Assembly (NCBI RefSeq): GCF_000271405.2
Contig: NC_018081.1
Location: forward strand, 1,650,252 to 1,714,251
DNA: 64,000 nucleotides
Origin: Enterococcus hirae ATCC 9790
GTDB lineage: Bacteria; Bacillota; Bacilli; Lactobacillales; Enterococcaceae
Reading direction: 5' to 3'
Position 1 is the stretch's first letter; every line of letters begins with the position of its first letter. Below the pieces are notes generated by a model. The model worked only from the letters and a program-made list of their open reading frames with translations. It was not told the DNA's origin and ran no database searches. The translations under genes and the position numbers were made by a program. Positions 8,412 to 20,305 of the stretch are shown one piece after another.

Positions 8412-8424
8412 AAGTACAGACACA

Positions 8425-8452
8425 ATTGTAACGAAACTAAAAAAAATTACAA
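8425..8452 (-). promoter_or_regulatory. Promoter of tRNA-Arg
   Basis: On the minus strand TTGTAA (8447-8452) and TACAAT (8425-8430) are separated by 16 bases, with the -10 about 14 bases before the tRNA 5' end. Its -35 overlaps the RBS of the divergent rpoN gene. Confidence 0.6.
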
Positions 8453-8469
8453 GGGGAATGGACAAAAAA

Positions 8470-9801
8470 ATGAAATTTCAACAAAACTTTTCACAAAAAC
8501 AACAGCAAACACAAAAATTAGCCATGACACAACATCTGCAACAGTCCATCCAGGTATTGCAATATAACAGTGAAGAGCTCTTGGCATTTGTTGAAAATCA
8601 AGCATTAGAAAATCCATTGATAGAAGTAGTGGAACCAGAATGGCAATCTGACTATCAGAAGATCAGATCAGCCAATGATAATGAAGAAACCAACTACTTA
8701 AATCAAATTCCCGATACCAGTGTTTCCTTATTTGAATCATTGATCGAACAGATCCATTTGAACTATCGGCAGACCTTCTTACGTCAGTTAGTTCTTTATT
8801 TAGTCGAGTACATTGATTTAAATGGATTTTTGACGATTGATTTAAAAGAGGCACAAGAACAAACAAATGCAACTTCGATTGAGATCCTTGATGCACTGAC
8901 GCTGGTCCAACAACTTGAACCAGCAGGTGTGGGGGCACGAAGTTTACAAGAGTGTTTGATGTTACAAACGGAAAGAGATGACTTTGCACCAGAGTTAGCG
9001 TATATCGTTTTGGAAGAGTGTTTTGAGTTGCTGGTTAATCGCAAATGGAAAGAGATCGCTCAACGCTTTTCAATCGAACTTAGTGAAGTACAACGAATCT
9101 TTGATTACATCCAAACACTTAGCCCAAGCCCTGGCCGAATTTTTGATCGAAGCAGTGAATTATATATCATTCCTGATGTCAAAGTGATGGTTGATAAGGA
9201 CCAAAAAGTGTCTGTCCTCTCTAGACGAGGAAATCAACCAGACGTTCGTTTCCAAGAACATTATTTTAATCAGATGCTTAAAAGAGCAGACAAAGAAACG
9301 CAAGCGTACTTGAAAGAACGGAAACAAGAATTTGACTGGTTGAAAAAAACGATTCTACAACGAGGGGATACGATTTTACGGGTGGCTCAAATCATTGTTT
9401 CCCATCAACAAGCCTTTTTCACAAATAAAGAAAGACCAATTAAACCGCTGACATTAAAAGAAGTGGCAAAAGAGTTGGAAGTACATGAATCCACTGTCAG
9501 CCGTGCCGTCAATGGAAAATACCTGGAAACTGAATTTGGGGTTTTCGAGCTTAAGAAATTCTTTACAACTAGACTACAGCAAAGTGGGACAGATACTGAG
9601 ACCGATCTCTCAGCTGATACTGCACAAAAGAAAATCCAAGAACTTGTGGATCAAGAAGACAAAATCAAACCACTTTCTGATCAAAAGATCGTAGAATTAT
9701 TAAAAAAAGATGAAATATTGATTTCAAGAAGGACGGTTGCAAAATATCGTGACCTGCTGGGAATCCCAAGTTCATCGAAAAGAAAACGTTATGATAGATA
9801 A
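8470..9801 (+). CDS. rpoN: RNA polymerase sigma-54 factor
   Basis: This 443-residue protein has the Gln-rich activator-interaction region I (about 1-50, QKLAMTQHLQQSIQVLQ), a core-binding middle part, a helix-turn-helix near 335-350 (VHESTVSRAV), and the RpoN box (SRRTVAKYRDLLGIP) near the C-terminus. Sigma-54 needs an AAA+ activator such as a LevR-type protein; none is encoded here. ATG 8470 is preferred over ATG 8458 because AAGGGG ends only one base before the latter. No sigma-54 promoter (GG-N10-GC type) was evident in the window. Confidence 0.95.
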   Translation: MKFQQNFSQKQQQTQKLAMTQHLQQSIQVLQYNSEELLAFVENQALENPLIEVVEPEWQSDYQKIRSANDNEETNYLNQIPDTSVSLFESLIEQIHLNYRQTFLRQLVLYLVEYIDLNGFLTIDLKEAQEQTNATSIEILDALTLVQQLEPAGVGARSLQECLMLQTERDDFAPELAYIVLEECFELLVNRKWKEIAQRFSIELSEVQRIFDYIQTLSPSPGRIFDRSSELYIIPDVKVMVDKDQKVSVLSRRGNQPDVRFQEHYFNQMLKRADKETQAYLKERKQEFDWLKKTILQRGDTILRVAQIIVSHQQAFFTNKERPIKPLTLKEVAKELEVHESTVSRAVNGKYLETEFGVFELKKFFTTRLQQSGTDTETDLSADTAQKKIQELVDQEDKIKPLSDQKIVELLKKDEILISRRTVAKYRDLLGIPSSSKRKRYDR

Positions 9802-9811
9802 TGTGAATCTC

Positions 9812-9850
9812 GACTAGAAAAAAATGAAAAGTTTTTTCTAGTCTTTTTTT
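9812..9850 (+). terminator. rpoN terminator
   Basis: GACTAGAAAAAA pairs with TTTTTTCTAGTC, followed by a T7 run. Confidence 0.88.
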
Positions 9851-9851
9851 A

Positions 9852-9880
9852 TTGAAAAAAACGGGTAAAACTGTTAGACT
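9852..9880 (+). promoter_or_regulatory. Promoter candidate for the cggR glycolytic cluster
   Basis: TTGAAA (9852-9857) and TAGACT (9875-9880) are 17 bases apart. A leader of about 120 bases follows. In Bacillus CggR binds directly repeated boxes here; I did not find a clear match to that consensus. Confidence 0.5.
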
Positions 9881-10007
9881 TACATTCGTGAGGTTGAGAT
9901 TTTCCTTTTAAATACTTAGTAGTAGGAAAGTCGCTTTTCTTTTTTTATCGTACATGGGTCGTTTTGAGTCTACATTGGACAAATATCGTCCAACTAAGGA
10001 GATCGCT

Positions 10008-11045
10008 ATGCTTGATGAATTGAAAATGATTGAATCTGTTGCACCGGATATTATCGAGGTTTTACAGGAAAGATATAAAATTTTACGTAATATTTATTGG
10101 ATGCAGCCAATAGGTCGTCGTAGTTTATCAGAGAGTATGGGCATCACAGAACGCGTATTACGAACAGAAACAGATCTATTGAAACAGTTAGATTTGATCA
10201 ACACCTCTAAAAGCGGTATGACTTTGACCAAAAAAGGAGAAGAAGTTTATCAAAGCCTTGAGAACTTCATGGATCAACTTTTAGGAATGCATCAGACAGA
10301 AAAAAAACTGGCTGAGTATTTTGGGAATCAACGTTGTATCGTGGTATCAGGAAACAGTGAAGAACAGCCTAAAGTGGCGGATGCTTTTGGTGAAGCATTA
10401 AATGAAGCTTTAGATTTGTTACTACCGGAGGGCAATAATATCATTGCTGTAATGGGGGGAACAACGATGGCTGTAGTAGCTGAACAACTGACAAATTTGG
10501 AAAACAATCAGCGACATAATCTATTTGTGCCAGCTCGTGGTGGTATCGGAGAGGCTGTGACTGTACAAGCCAATTCCGTAAGTGCTAGAATGGCTACAAA
10601 AGCAAGTGGAAATCATCGTGCATTGTATGTTCCAGAACAATTAAGTTTAGCAACGTACAATTCCTTGCTCAATGAACCCTCTATTCAAGAAGTGTTAAAC
10701 TTGATTAGTCAGGCAAATTGTGTTATTCATAGTATTGGACGCGCACTCCATATGGCAGCACGTCGAAAAATGACTGAAAAGGAATTAGTCATGCTGAAAC
10801 AGGCGAATGCGGTGGCGGAATCTTTCGGCTATTTTTTCAATGAAAATGGCGAAGTCGTATATAAAGTTCCTCGCATCGGAATCGAATTGAAAGATTTGGC
10901 AAATGTACCCATCATTCTTGCGATTGCTGGGGGAAAGTCAAAAGCAAAAGCGATTCGCGCCTATATGAAAAATGCACCAAAACAAACGTGGCTCATCACT
11001 GATGAAGCTGCAGCAAAAGAGATTTTAAAAGGGGTATCCCTTTAA
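10008..11045 (+). CDS. cggR: Central glycolytic genes regulator CggR
   Basis: This 345-residue SorC/DeoR-type repressor has an N-terminal winged helix (IGRRSLSESMGITERVLRTE, about 36-55) and a sugar-phosphate-binding domain (AVMGGTTMA and VVYKVPRIGIE-type segments). In Bacillus it represses gapA-pgk-tpi-pgm-eno and is relieved by fructose-1,6-bisphosphate. Start 10008 is chosen because AAGGAG lies 6 bases upstream and it matches the usual N-terminus; an upstream in-frame ATG at 9954 has no RBS. It lies 40 bases before gap, so it likely heads the cluster. Confidence 0.93.
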   Translation: MLDELKMIESVAPDIIEVLQERYKILRNIYWMQPIGRRSLSESMGITERVLRTETDLLKQLDLINTSKSGMTLTKKGEEVYQSLENFMDQLLGMHQTEKKLAEYFGNQRCIVVSGNSEEQPKVADAFGEALNEALDLLLPEGNNIIAVMGGTTMAVVAEQLTNLENNQRHNLFVPARGGIGEAVTVQANSVSARMATKASGNHRALYVPEQLSLATYNSLLNEPSIQEVLNLISQANCVIHSIGRALHMAARRKMTEKELVMLKQANAVAESFGYFFNENGEVVYKVPRIGIELKDLANVPIILAIAGGKSKAKAIRAYMKNAPKQTWLITDEAAAKEILKGVSL

Positions 11046-11085
11046 AATAAATATTTTTTTGATTTTCATAAGGAGGAAATCTTAA

Positions 11086-12087
11086 ATGACAGTTAAAGTA
11101 GGTATTAATGGTTTTGGACGTATCGGACGTCTAGCATTCCGTCGTATCCAAGATGTAGATGGAATCGAAGTAGTAGCAATCAACGACTTAACAGATGCTA
11201 AAATGTTAGCACACTTGTTAAAATATGACACAACTCAAGGACGTTTCAACGGAACAGTTGAAGTTCACGAAGGTTCATTCAACGTTAACGGAAAAGAAGT
11301 TAAAGTTTTAGCTAACCGTAACCCTGAAGAATTACCTTGGGGCGAACTAGGTGTTGACATCGTTCTAGAATGTACTGGTTTCTTCACTTCAAAAGCAGCT
11401 GCTGAAAAACATTTAACAGCTGGTGCTAAACGTGTTGTTATCTCAGCTCCTGGTGGAAATGACGTTCCAACAATCGTTTATAACACAAACCACGAAACAT
11501 TAACTGGTAAAGAAACAGTTATCTCAGGTGCTTCATGTACTACTAACTGTTTAGCTCCTATGGCTAAAACATTAAACGACAAATTTGGTGTTGTTGAAGG
11601 ATTAATGACAACTATCCACGCTTACACAGGTGACCAAATGACTCTAGACGGACCTCATCCTAAAGGTGACTTCCGCCGTGCACGCGCTGCTGCTGCAAAC
11701 ATCGTTCCTAACTCAACAGGTGCTGCTAAAGCTATCGGTTTAGTAATCCCTGAATTGAACGGTAAATTAGACGGAGCTGCTCAACGTGTTCCTGTACCAA
11801 CAGGTTCATTAACTGAATTAGTTACAGTTCTTGAAAAAGAAGTAACTGTTGACGAAATCAACGCAGCAATGAAAGAAGCTTCAAACGAATCTTACGGATA
11901 CAACACAGACGAAATCGTTTCTTCTGATATCGTTGGTATGACTTTCGGTTCATTATTTGACGCTACACAAACTAAAGTAATGACTGTTGGCGACAAACAA
12001 TTAGTTAAAACTGTTGCTTGGTATGACAACGAAATGTCTTACACTGCACAATTAGTACGTACTTTAGAATACTTCGCTAACTTATAA
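11086..12087 (+). CDS. gap: Glyceraldehyde-3-phosphate dehydrogenase, NAD-dependent
   Basis: This 333-residue glycolytic enzyme converts glyceraldehyde-3-phosphate, NAD and phosphate to 1,3-bisphosphoglycerate. It shows the NAD fold start (INGFGRIGR), the catalytic Cys151 in SGASCTTNC, and the base His178 in [10 protein letters not shown]. Codon use is strongly biased to a few codons, as in highly expressed genes, unlike cggR. RBS AAGGAGG is strong. A terminator follows, so gap can be expressed at higher levels than the downstream genes. Confidence 0.98.
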   Translation: MTVKVGINGFGRIGRLAFRRIQDVDGIEVVAINDLTDAKMLAHLLKYDTTQGRFNGTVEVHEGSFNVNGKEVKVLANRNPEELPWGELGVDIVLECTGFFTSKAAAEKHLTAGAKRVVISAPGGNDVPTIVYNTNHETLTGKETVISGASCTTNCLAPMAKTLNDKFGVVEGLMTTIHAYTGDQMTLDGPHPKGDFRRARAAAANIVPNSTGAAKAIGLVIPELNGKLDGAAQRVPVPTGSLTELVTVLEKEVTVDEINAAMKEASNESYGYNTDEIVSSDIVGMTFGSLFDATQTKVMTVGDKQLVKTVAWYDNEMSYTAQLVRTLEYFANL

Positions 12088-12130
12088 GATAGACCAAACG
12101 TACAAGTGTAATTTATAAGCATGTACACTT

Positions 12131-12168
12131 AAAAGCGGGGAAGCAATCGCGCTTCTTCCGCTTTTTTT
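12131..12168 (+). terminator. Terminator after gap
   Basis: AAAAGCGGGGAAG pairs with CTTCTTCCGCTTTTTTT, with mismatches. It lies between gap and pgk and is probably partial, allowing readthrough. Confidence 0.78.
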
Positions 12169-12197
12169 GATAGTAAGTTTATTTAGGAGGAAATAAA

Positions 12198-13388
12198 ATG
12201 GCTAAGAAAACAGTGAAAGATATTGATTTAAAAGATAAAAAAGTTCTTGTCCGTGTTGACTTTAATGTTCCTTTGAAAGATGGCGTGATCACAGATGACA
12301 CACGTATCAAAGCAGCATTACCAACAATCAACTACGTATTAGAACAAGGCGGAAAAGCAATTCTTTTCTCTCACTTAGGACGTGTAAAAACGGAAGAAGA
12401 TAAAGAAGGTAAATCTTTAGCTCCAGTTGCAAAACGTTTAGGCGAACTATTAGGAAAAGAAGTAACTTTCGTTTCTGAAACTCGTGGTGCAGAATTAGAA
12501 GCAGCAATCAATGGCATGAAAGATGGCGACGTGGTTGTTTTTGAAAACACTCGTTTTGAAGACATTGATGGCAAAAAAGAAAGCAAAAATGATGCAGACC
12601 TAGGTAAATACTGGGCTTCATTAGGTGATGTATTTGTCAATGATGCTTTCGGTACAGCTCACCGTGCGCATGCTTCAAACGTCGGAATTGCTTCAACTGG
12701 TATCCCAACAGTTGCTGGATTCTTGATGGAAAAAGAAATCAAATTTATCGGTGAAGCCGTTGAAGAACCAAAACGCCCTATGATCGCAATCTTAGGTGGC
12801 GCAAAAGTTTCTGATAAAATCGGTGTAATCGAAAACTTGATTCCTAAAGCAGATAAAATCTTGATCGGTGGCGGAATGACTTACACATTCTACGAAGCTA
12901 AAGGAATCAAAATCGGTAACTCTTTAGTAGAAGCTGATAAAGTTGAATTAGCAAAAGAATTGATCGAAAAAGCTGGCGACAAATTAGTCTTGCCAATCGA
13001 TAACGTTTGTGCTCCAGAGTTCTCAAACGATGTTGAAACACAAGTAATCGAAGGCGATATCCCTGAAGGATTGATGGCTTTAGACATCGGCCCTGCGTCA
13101 GTGAAATTATTTGCTGATACATTACAAGGTGCAAAAACAGTTGTTTGGAACGGACCAATGGGTGTGTTCGAAATGAGTAACTTTGCTAAAGGTACAATCG
13201 GTGTTTGTGAAGCAATCGCTAACCTTGAAGATGCAACAACAATCATCGGTGGTGGTGACTCAGCAGCAGCTGCAGAACAATTAGGTTTTGCTGACAAATT
13301 CACACATATCTCAACAGGTGGCGGCGCAAGCTTAGAATTACTAGAAGGTAAAGAACTACCTGGTTTAGCTGCAATCAACGATAAATAA
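12198..13388 (+). CDS. pgk: Phosphoglycerate kinase
   Basis: This 396-residue enzyme makes ATP from 1,3-bisphosphoglycerate. It has the N-terminal substrate domain ([20 protein letters not shown]) and the C-terminal nucleotide domain with [17 protein letters not shown] and the GGGDSAAAA loop near 350. Length is normal for the family. RBS TAGGAGG lies 8 bases before the ATG. Confidence 0.98.
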   Translation: MAKKTVKDIDLKDKKVLVRVDFNVPLKDGVITDDTRIKAALPTINYVLEQGGKAILFSHLGRVKTEEDKEGKSLAPVAKRLGELLGKEVTFVSETRGAELEAAINGMKDGDVVVFENTRFEDIDGKKESKNDADLGKYWASLGDVFVNDAFGTAHRAHASNVGIASTGIPTVAGFLMEKEIKFIGEAVEEPKRPMIAILGGAKVSDKIGVIENLIPKADKILIGGGMTYTFYEAKGIKIGNSLVEADKVELAKELIEKAGDKLVLPIDNVCAPEFSNDVETQVIEGDIPEGLMALDIGPASVKLFADTLQGAKTVVWNGPMGVFEMSNFAKGTIGVCEAIANLEDATTIIGGGDSAAAAEQLGFADKFTHISTGGGASLELLEGKELPGLAAINDK

Positions 13389-13422
13389 GCATCGTTCGTT
13401 GTATCTGATTTAGATGAAGACA

Positions 13423-14299
<877 letters not shown>

Positions 14300-14332
14300 T
14301 TAGTGAAAATTTGCGAAAAATGCAAGAAATGT

Positions 14333-14361
14333 TTGCACTAACGCCTAAAATTAACTAAAAT
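14333..14361 (+). promoter_or_regulatory. Promoter candidate for eno
   Basis: TTGCAC (14333-14338), a 17-base spacer and TAAAAT (14356-14361) lie in the tpiA-eno gap, so eno probably has its own promoter. Confidence 0.55.
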
Positions 14362-14384
14362 CGTATATGAGGGAAATCCCTTAG

Positions 14385-15713
<1,329 letters not shown>

Positions 15714-15802
15714 TTTTAGGACGATCAAGTAAGTACGACGGATAGCGGAGCGTCGATTATGTAGCTGCGCTGGTCTACTTCATTCTTAAGTTATTAAAAA
15801 GT

Positions 15803-15843
15803 ACCTTTCTCTTATCTTGAAGATAGGAGAAAGGTCTTTTTTT
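15803..15843 (+). terminator. eno terminator
   Basis: ACCTTTCTCTTATCTT pairs with AGATAGGAGAAAGGT, followed by a run of seven T residues after a C. Confidence 0.9.
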
Positions 15844-15905
15844 GCAGAAAAAAATTTAGAGATTATCCTAACAAAAACTGAATTACATAATCGTTTTTTG
15901 TCACG

Positions 15906-15934
15906 TTTACAAACGATTTAATTATTGCTAAAAT
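15906..15934 (+). promoter_or_regulatory. Promoter candidate for the esterase gene
   Basis: TTTACA (15906-15911), 17 bases, TAAAAT (15929-15934); the CDS starts 41 bases later. Confidence 0.5.
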
Positions 15935-15974
15935 ATTACGATAAAAGCAAAAAACAGAATAATGGGGAAAGTGA

Positions 15975-17000
15975 ATGAAAGAAAAAATCTTTAAGGGATT
16001 AAAATGGTTTGGTATTTTGATCCTAAGTATCATTTTACTGGTCGTGATCGCTTTTCAAGTTTCGCCAAGACCAGGTGCTTATGTGATCCGACATCTGTTT
16101 AGCGACGCTGTAACGATCACAGATAAAGAAACGTATGAACAAGCAAAAGCAACCACTAGTTTGCTCGCCGATCGTTCTTATCAGTCGCAATTCAAAAAAA
16201 ACAACTATGATATCTATTCTCCTAAAGATAGTGAAGCACCATTGCCAACGTTGATCTGGGTTCACGGTGGAGGTTATGTGAGTGGAGATAAAGTAGGAGT
16301 AAAAGAATTTGCAACAAAATTAGCTTCAGATGCGCACATCGCAGTTGTTGCTATGAACTATGAGCCGGCACCTAGTTCTCAGTATCCCAATCAAGTAGTC
16401 CAAGTCAATGAATTAGTCCAACAATTAAAAAAAGAGAACAATCAGAAGTTGGATCTTTCGAAGCTGATTTTTGGTGGTGACAGTGCAGGCGCTCAGATTG
16501 CCTTACAGTATGTCACTATCCAAACAAATCAGCAGTATGCAAAAGAAATGAAGATGAACCAAATAATCGATCCATCGGCGATCAAAGGGGCCATTTCTTA
16601 CTGTGGGCCAGTTGACTTGCAACAAACAGCAAAACAGCAATCGAGTGATCGATTGATGCATTTCTTCGTTAAAACGGTAGCTTGGTCTTTGATTGGAACG
16701 AAAGATTGGCAAACAGACGAACGCTTATATCAAGCCAGTTTAGTTGATCAAGTTTCAAAAGACTTTCCGCCTACGTATATCACAGATGGAAATGCGTATT
16801 CATTTCAAGATCAAGGGATTGCTTTCGCAAATAAATTAAAAGAGTTAGACGTTCCTGTAGACGAACTATTTTATAAAGACCAGAAAAAAGAAATCAGTCA
16901 TGAATATCAATTTAATTATACATTGCCAGAATCAAAAACTTGTTATGAGAAAACGGAGCGGTTCATTGAAAACTGTTTTCGATCTACAACAGCTCAATAA
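15975..17000 (+). CDS. Alpha/beta hydrolase, carboxylesterase (BD-FAE/lipase type)
   Basis: This 341-residue protein has one N-terminal hydrophobic segment (about 9-28) with no lipobox, so it is probably membrane-anchored with the catalytic domain outside. The oxyanion-hole motif HGGGY (about 96-100) and the nucleophile elbow GDSAG (Ser about 170) define the HSL-like esterase family; the catalytic His is probably in the ISHEYQF segment near 309. The substrate is unknown. It stands alone between two terminators. Confidence 0.82.
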   Translation: MKEKIFKGLKWFGILILSIILLVVIAFQVSPRPGAYVIRHLFSDAVTITDKETYEQAKATTSLLADRSYQSQFKKNNYDIYSPKDSEAPLPTLIWVHGGGYVSGDKVGVKEFATKLASDAHIAVVAMNYEPAPSSQYPNQVVQVNELVQQLKKENNQKLDLSKLIFGGDSAGAQIALQYVTIQTNQQYAKEMKMNQIIDPSAIKGAISYCGPVDLQQTAKQQSSDRLMHFFVKTVAWSLIGTKDWQTDERLYQASLVDQVSKDFPPTYITDGNAYSFQDQGIAFANKLKELDVPVDELFYKDQKKEISHEYQFNYTLPESKTCYEKTERFIENCFRSTTAQ

Positions 17001-17008
17001 CGAATTGC

Positions 17009-17050
17009 CGAAGCATCCCGAAATAGCTCCTTCTATTTTGGGGTGCTTCG
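17009..17050 (+). terminator. Hairpin after the esterase gene
   Basis: CGAAGCATCCCGAAATAG pairs with CTATTTTGGGGTGCTTCG. The stem is strong but no clean T run follows, so termination may be inefficient. Confidence 0.6.
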
Positions 17051-17172
17051 ATGTCTTTAGACATAGGAGTGTCAATGGCTGCTGCTAGCTAATCGACTGA
17101 GAATGGATGAATGATTGAAAATGACACACTGTTTCAGTAAAATAGAAAGAAACAGTAGGAGTGTGGGACAGG

Positions 17173-18309
17173 ATGGGAAATGAAGAAAAAATAGCTATTT
17201 TACAAGAACTGATCCGAATCAAGTCAGTGAATGGGAACGAAGGGGAAGTAGCCGCCTACTTAAATCAATTATTGAATCAACATGGAATCCAAGGAGAAAT
17301 CATTTCTCACACTGAGGGGCGTGATAACTTGGTGGCGACGTATCACAATGGTCAAGGAAGAGTATTAGGTTTGTCTGGTCACATGGATGTTGTGTCTGCA
17401 GGAGACGAATCGAATTGGACCTATCCGCCTTTTGCAGCAGAAATAAAAGGCAATCGTTTGTATGGTCGTGGTGCTACCGATATGAAAAGCGGGCTAGCCG
17501 CTATGGTGATTGCGATGATTGAATTGAAAGAGTCTGGCAAACCGTTTAATGGGACAATCAAATTATTAGCGACAGTAGGGGAAGAAGTCGGAGAATTAGG
17601 TAGTGAACAACTGACAAAAGCAGGTTATGTCGACGATTTAGACGGACTGATCATTGGGGAACCTACCAATTACCATTTGATGTATACTCACATGGGTTCA
17701 ATTAACTATACCGTTGTTTCTCATGGTAAAGAAGCTCACAGCTCAATGCCTCAAGAAGGCTACAATGCGATCAACCATTTAAATGAATTTATTACGCGTG
17801 CAAACGAGCAAATGGATGCTTTAGCGAATGATTTCCAAAATTCAGCGTTAGGAAAAACGATTCATAACGTTACAGTGATCAACGGAGGAAATCAAGTCAA
17901 CAGTATTCCAAGTCAGGCGCAATTACAAGGAAATATCCGCTCAATCCCTGAATTTCCAAACGATCAAATCATTGATTTATTGCAAAAGATCGTGGATGAA
18001 TTGAATGAAGGAACGAACTATCACTTAGAATTGACGATCGACTACAATAAGATTCCTGTGAAAGCAAATCCTGATTCTTCGTTGATCCACCATATTCAAA
18101 AACAGTTCAAGCAACCATTGCCCCTAGTAGGTGCAGCAGCAACGACAGATGCAGCTGAATTTACTAAATCCGCTCACTCCTTCGATTTTGTGGTATTCGG
18201 TCCCGGAGTCGTAAACTTGCCTCATCAAATAGACGAATATGTAGAAATCGATAATTACTTGGATATGATTGACACATATCAAGCAATCATCTTGTCTTAT
18301 TTAGCATAA
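17173..18309 (+). CDS. M20-family deacylase (ArgE/DapE type)
   Basis: This 378-residue metallohydrolase has the M20 metal and catalytic motifs GHMDVVSAG (about 71-79), the bridging Asp in ATDMKSG and the catalytic Glu pair in VGEEVGE. Family members remove succinyl or acetyl groups in lysine or arginine synthesis, or cleave dipeptides. It stands alone with no lysine or arginine genes nearby, so the substrate is open. ATG 17173 is chosen because TAGGAG lies about 11 bases upstream; the GTG at 17161 overlaps that RBS. Confidence 0.85.
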   Translation: MGNEEKIAILQELIRIKSVNGNEGEVAAYLNQLLNQHGIQGEIISHTEGRDNLVATYHNGQGRVLGLSGHMDVVSAGDESNWTYPPFAAEIKGNRLYGRGATDMKSGLAAMVIAMIELKESGKPFNGTIKLLATVGEEVGELGSEQLTKAGYVDDLDGLIIGEPTNYHLMYTHMGSINYTVVSHGKEAHSSMPQEGYNAINHLNEFITRANEQMDALANDFQNSALGKTIHNVTVINGGNQVNSIPSQAQLQGNIRSIPEFPNDQIIDLLQKIVDELNEGTNYHLELTIDYNKIPVKANPDSSLIHHIQKQFKQPLPLVGAAATTDAAEFTKSAHSFDFVVFGPGVVNLPHQIDEYVEIDNYLDMIDTYQAIILSYLA

Positions 18310-18365
18310 CAGCCTATTTTGGTTCAAAGTACAAAAAAGTACAAAGTAGATCCTTCAATTAAATC

Positions 18366-18407
18366 AAAAAAAAGCAAAACAAATTTTCATGTTTTGCGTT
18401 TTTTTTT
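18366..18407. terminator. Bidirectional terminator
   Basis: AAAAAAAAGCAAAAC pairs with GTTTTGCGTTTTTTTT. It separates the M20 gene from the convergent ECF/nucleoside hydrolase pair and has T runs on both strands. Confidence 0.85.
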
Positions 18408-18477
18408 GATTTACTAATTGAAGTAACCGACTTCTATTCGCACGTGTATTTACTCCAGCTCATCACAACTACGCAGC

Positions 18478-19053
18478 TCAAATCGCTCTGTTCACAACCC
18501 TTTTCGGCAATGCCAAGACGACAAGGGTGACGACGACTACTGAGAGCAGGCGGTCGAGGTAATCGGTACCCGCTTGAACGAGAATCACGCTCATTGTTTG
18601 ATTGAACCCAATTCCATGGAGGAACTGAACGATCATGCTTGAACCAGAAGAAGTGACTCCCCCAAAGAGTTTTACAGTGATTAGGGAAGAAAGGATGGTT
18701 CCAGGCAGTGATAAGACAAGCGCCCAGAAAACTAAGGTCCAGCGGTTCTTACTTCGAGTGAATCGTTGATGGAAAATCACTCCAGCAAGTAAACCTGTTA
18801 CCATTTGAACAGGTGAATAATACAACGAGAAGATATCGGTGGTAACACCACTTAATACCCCGCTGGCTAAGCCAGTGAGTAACCCAAATACCGGACCTAA
18901 CAAAGTCCCAGCGAATATGGTACCGATCGAATCAAGATAGATCGGTAATCGTAGCCATAATGCAATGGTTCCGCCGATATAATTGATTCCGATACATAAA
19001 GCGACGATCGTAATCGTCTGTGTGGTGATTCTTTTTTTGCGCATGTTTTTCAT
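18478..19053 (-). CDS. ECF transporter S component, probable nucleoside specificity
   Basis: This 191-residue membrane protein has about six hydrophobic segments and the S-component pattern YLDSIGTIFAGTLLGPVFG near 39-57. S components bind a vitamin or nutrient and dock on the shared EcfA/EcfA'/EcfT module, not encoded here. Its start codon overlaps the stop of the nucleoside hydrolase gene (ATGA), so the two are translationally coupled, pointing to nucleoside uptake. The substrate is inferred from this coupling only. Confidence 0.8.
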   Translation of the reverse strand: MKNMRKKRITTQTITIVALCIGINYIGGTIALWLRLPIYLDSIGTIFAGTLLGPVFGLLTGLASGVLSGVTTDIFSLYYSPVQMVTGLLAGVIFHQRFTRSKNRWTLVFWALVLSLPGTILSSLITVKLFGGVTSSGSSMIVQFLHGIGFNQTMSVILVQAGTDYLDRLLSVVVVTLVVLALPKRVVNRAI

Positions 19054-20024
19054 CCCATCTTTAATTTTTCCAGATCTTTTTTAATCGTTTCTTCTTGTGC
19101 ATTTAAAAGAACGGTCAAAAACTTCCGAAAAAATAGATGAGTATCAACTTCTGTCATAATGGTGCTGTTTGGTGCTTTTTGCCAAAAATCAAAGCGATCG
19201 ACTAGTGTTTGCCCACGGCTGATTCCTTGCGTTTCAACAGCGGTATAACTAGTAAATCCCTGACAAATGCTTTCGTCGATAAAGTAGGCAACGGCCAGAG
19301 GATCATTGATGACGCACCCTAGGATTCTTTCTTGTTGCCAGTGAAAATCGAAATAAAAACGAGTGATCGCTTTTAGAAATTCTCCTTCTTCAGGATTGAG
19401 CTGACAACAATATTCTAATAAGGTAGGTGTCAAAACGATTTCTCTCGTAACATCTAAACCGACCATTTCAATCGTGTTCCCTAAATTTTCAAACACAAAG
19501 GCAGCTGCATCAGGATCGCACCAATAATTGTACTCAGCAACTGGTGAACAGTTTCCGTGGCTTTTGTAGGTGCCACCCATTGAAATAAATCGCTCGAAAT
19601 GTTTCCCTAAATGTGGATTTTTCATCAAAGCACGAGCAATATTGGTCAAAGGGCCAAGTGCAATGATCGAGGTGTTTGTTTCTTTAGAAAAGTATTCCGC
19701 CAAAAAATCGACTGCTGATTTTTCTTCTATTTGTTTTTCTTGTACTTGAGCAAAGTTTGTCTCGCCTAATCCGTCCATCCCATGAGTGTCTTGTGCGCTA
19801 ATAAACGGCTGTTTCAACGGTTGTGTTTGCCCTTGATAGACGGGGATGTCTAAGCGTCCGCAACGTTTCAAACATTTGAAAACATTTTGGCTACCGATCG
19901 TCACAGGTACATTACCGCAGACCGTCGTGATCGCAACCACCTCGATTTCGGGGGACTTGATGGCTAACATCAATGCTAAAGTGTCATCGATTCCAGGATC
20001 GCAGTCAATAATTACTTTTCGCAT
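19050..20024 (-). CDS. Nucleoside hydrolase (IunH/Rih family)
   Basis: This 324-residue cytoplasmic enzyme hydrolyses ribonucleosides to base plus ribose. The calcium-binding signature DCDPGIDDTLAL is at residues 6-17 and the conserved GGTY segment is near 154. The ATG at 20024 is chosen because GAAAGGAG lies just upstream and the usual N-terminus (MRKVIIDCDPG) begins there; the frame extends 57 codons further but through promoter sequence. Together with the coupled S component it forms a nucleoside salvage unit. Confidence 0.92.
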   Translation of the reverse strand: MRKVIIDCDPGIDDTLALMLAIKSPEIEVVAITTVCGNVPVTIGSQNVFKCLKRCGRLDIPVYQGQTQPLKQPFISAQDTHGMDGLGETNFAQVQEKQIEEKSAVDFLAEYFSKETNTSIIALGPLTNIARALMKNPHLGKHFERFISMGGTYKSHGNCSPVAEYNYWCDPDAAAFVFENLGNTIEMVGLDVTREIVLTPTLLEYCCQLNPEEGEFLKAITRFYFDFHWQQERILGCVINDPLAVAYFIDESICQGFTSYTAVETQGISRGQTLVDRFDFWQKAPNSTIMTEVDTHLFFRKFLTVLLNAQEETIKKDLEKLKMG

Positions 20025-20121
20025 TATTTCCAATCTCCTTTCTGTAGAGATACTTAGTTTTTTATTCTGGGAAGTTTCCGAACCAGTCCAAGGATACTCC
20101 TTGATTAAAATGCACGGAATC

Positions 20122-20150
20122 AGTATACTGGCTTTTAAATAAAATGTAAA
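20122..20150 (-). promoter_or_regulatory. Promoter of the nucleoside hydrolase/ECF unit
   Basis: On the minus strand TTTACA (20145-20150), a 17-base spacer and TATACT (20122-20127) lie about 100 bases before the start. Confidence 0.6.
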
Positions 20151-20305
20151 TGTTATCTTATTTTTTATTCCTATTTGATCGGTTTTAAATTTCAATGAAG
20201 CCTAGGGTGAAAACTTGAGCAGTTTTTTTAGAAAATGGTACAATGGAATAGAAGGCTATACGGATTGATAATAGAAAAAATATTTATGGAAAGCGGGGAA
20301 GATAA

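Noticed and set aside
9900..9953. Riboswitch or attenuator in the cggR leader
   Set aside because: No stable stem or recognised aptamer pattern could be drawn.
9954..10007. 18-residue N-terminal extension of cggR
   Set aside because: The ATG has no RBS, while AAGGAG sits correctly before ATG 10008, which matches the family's usual start.
20025..20195. 57-residue N-terminal extension of the nucleoside hydrolase
   Set aside because: It covers a predicted promoter (TTTACA-17-TATACT) and an RBS; the conserved start is at 20024.
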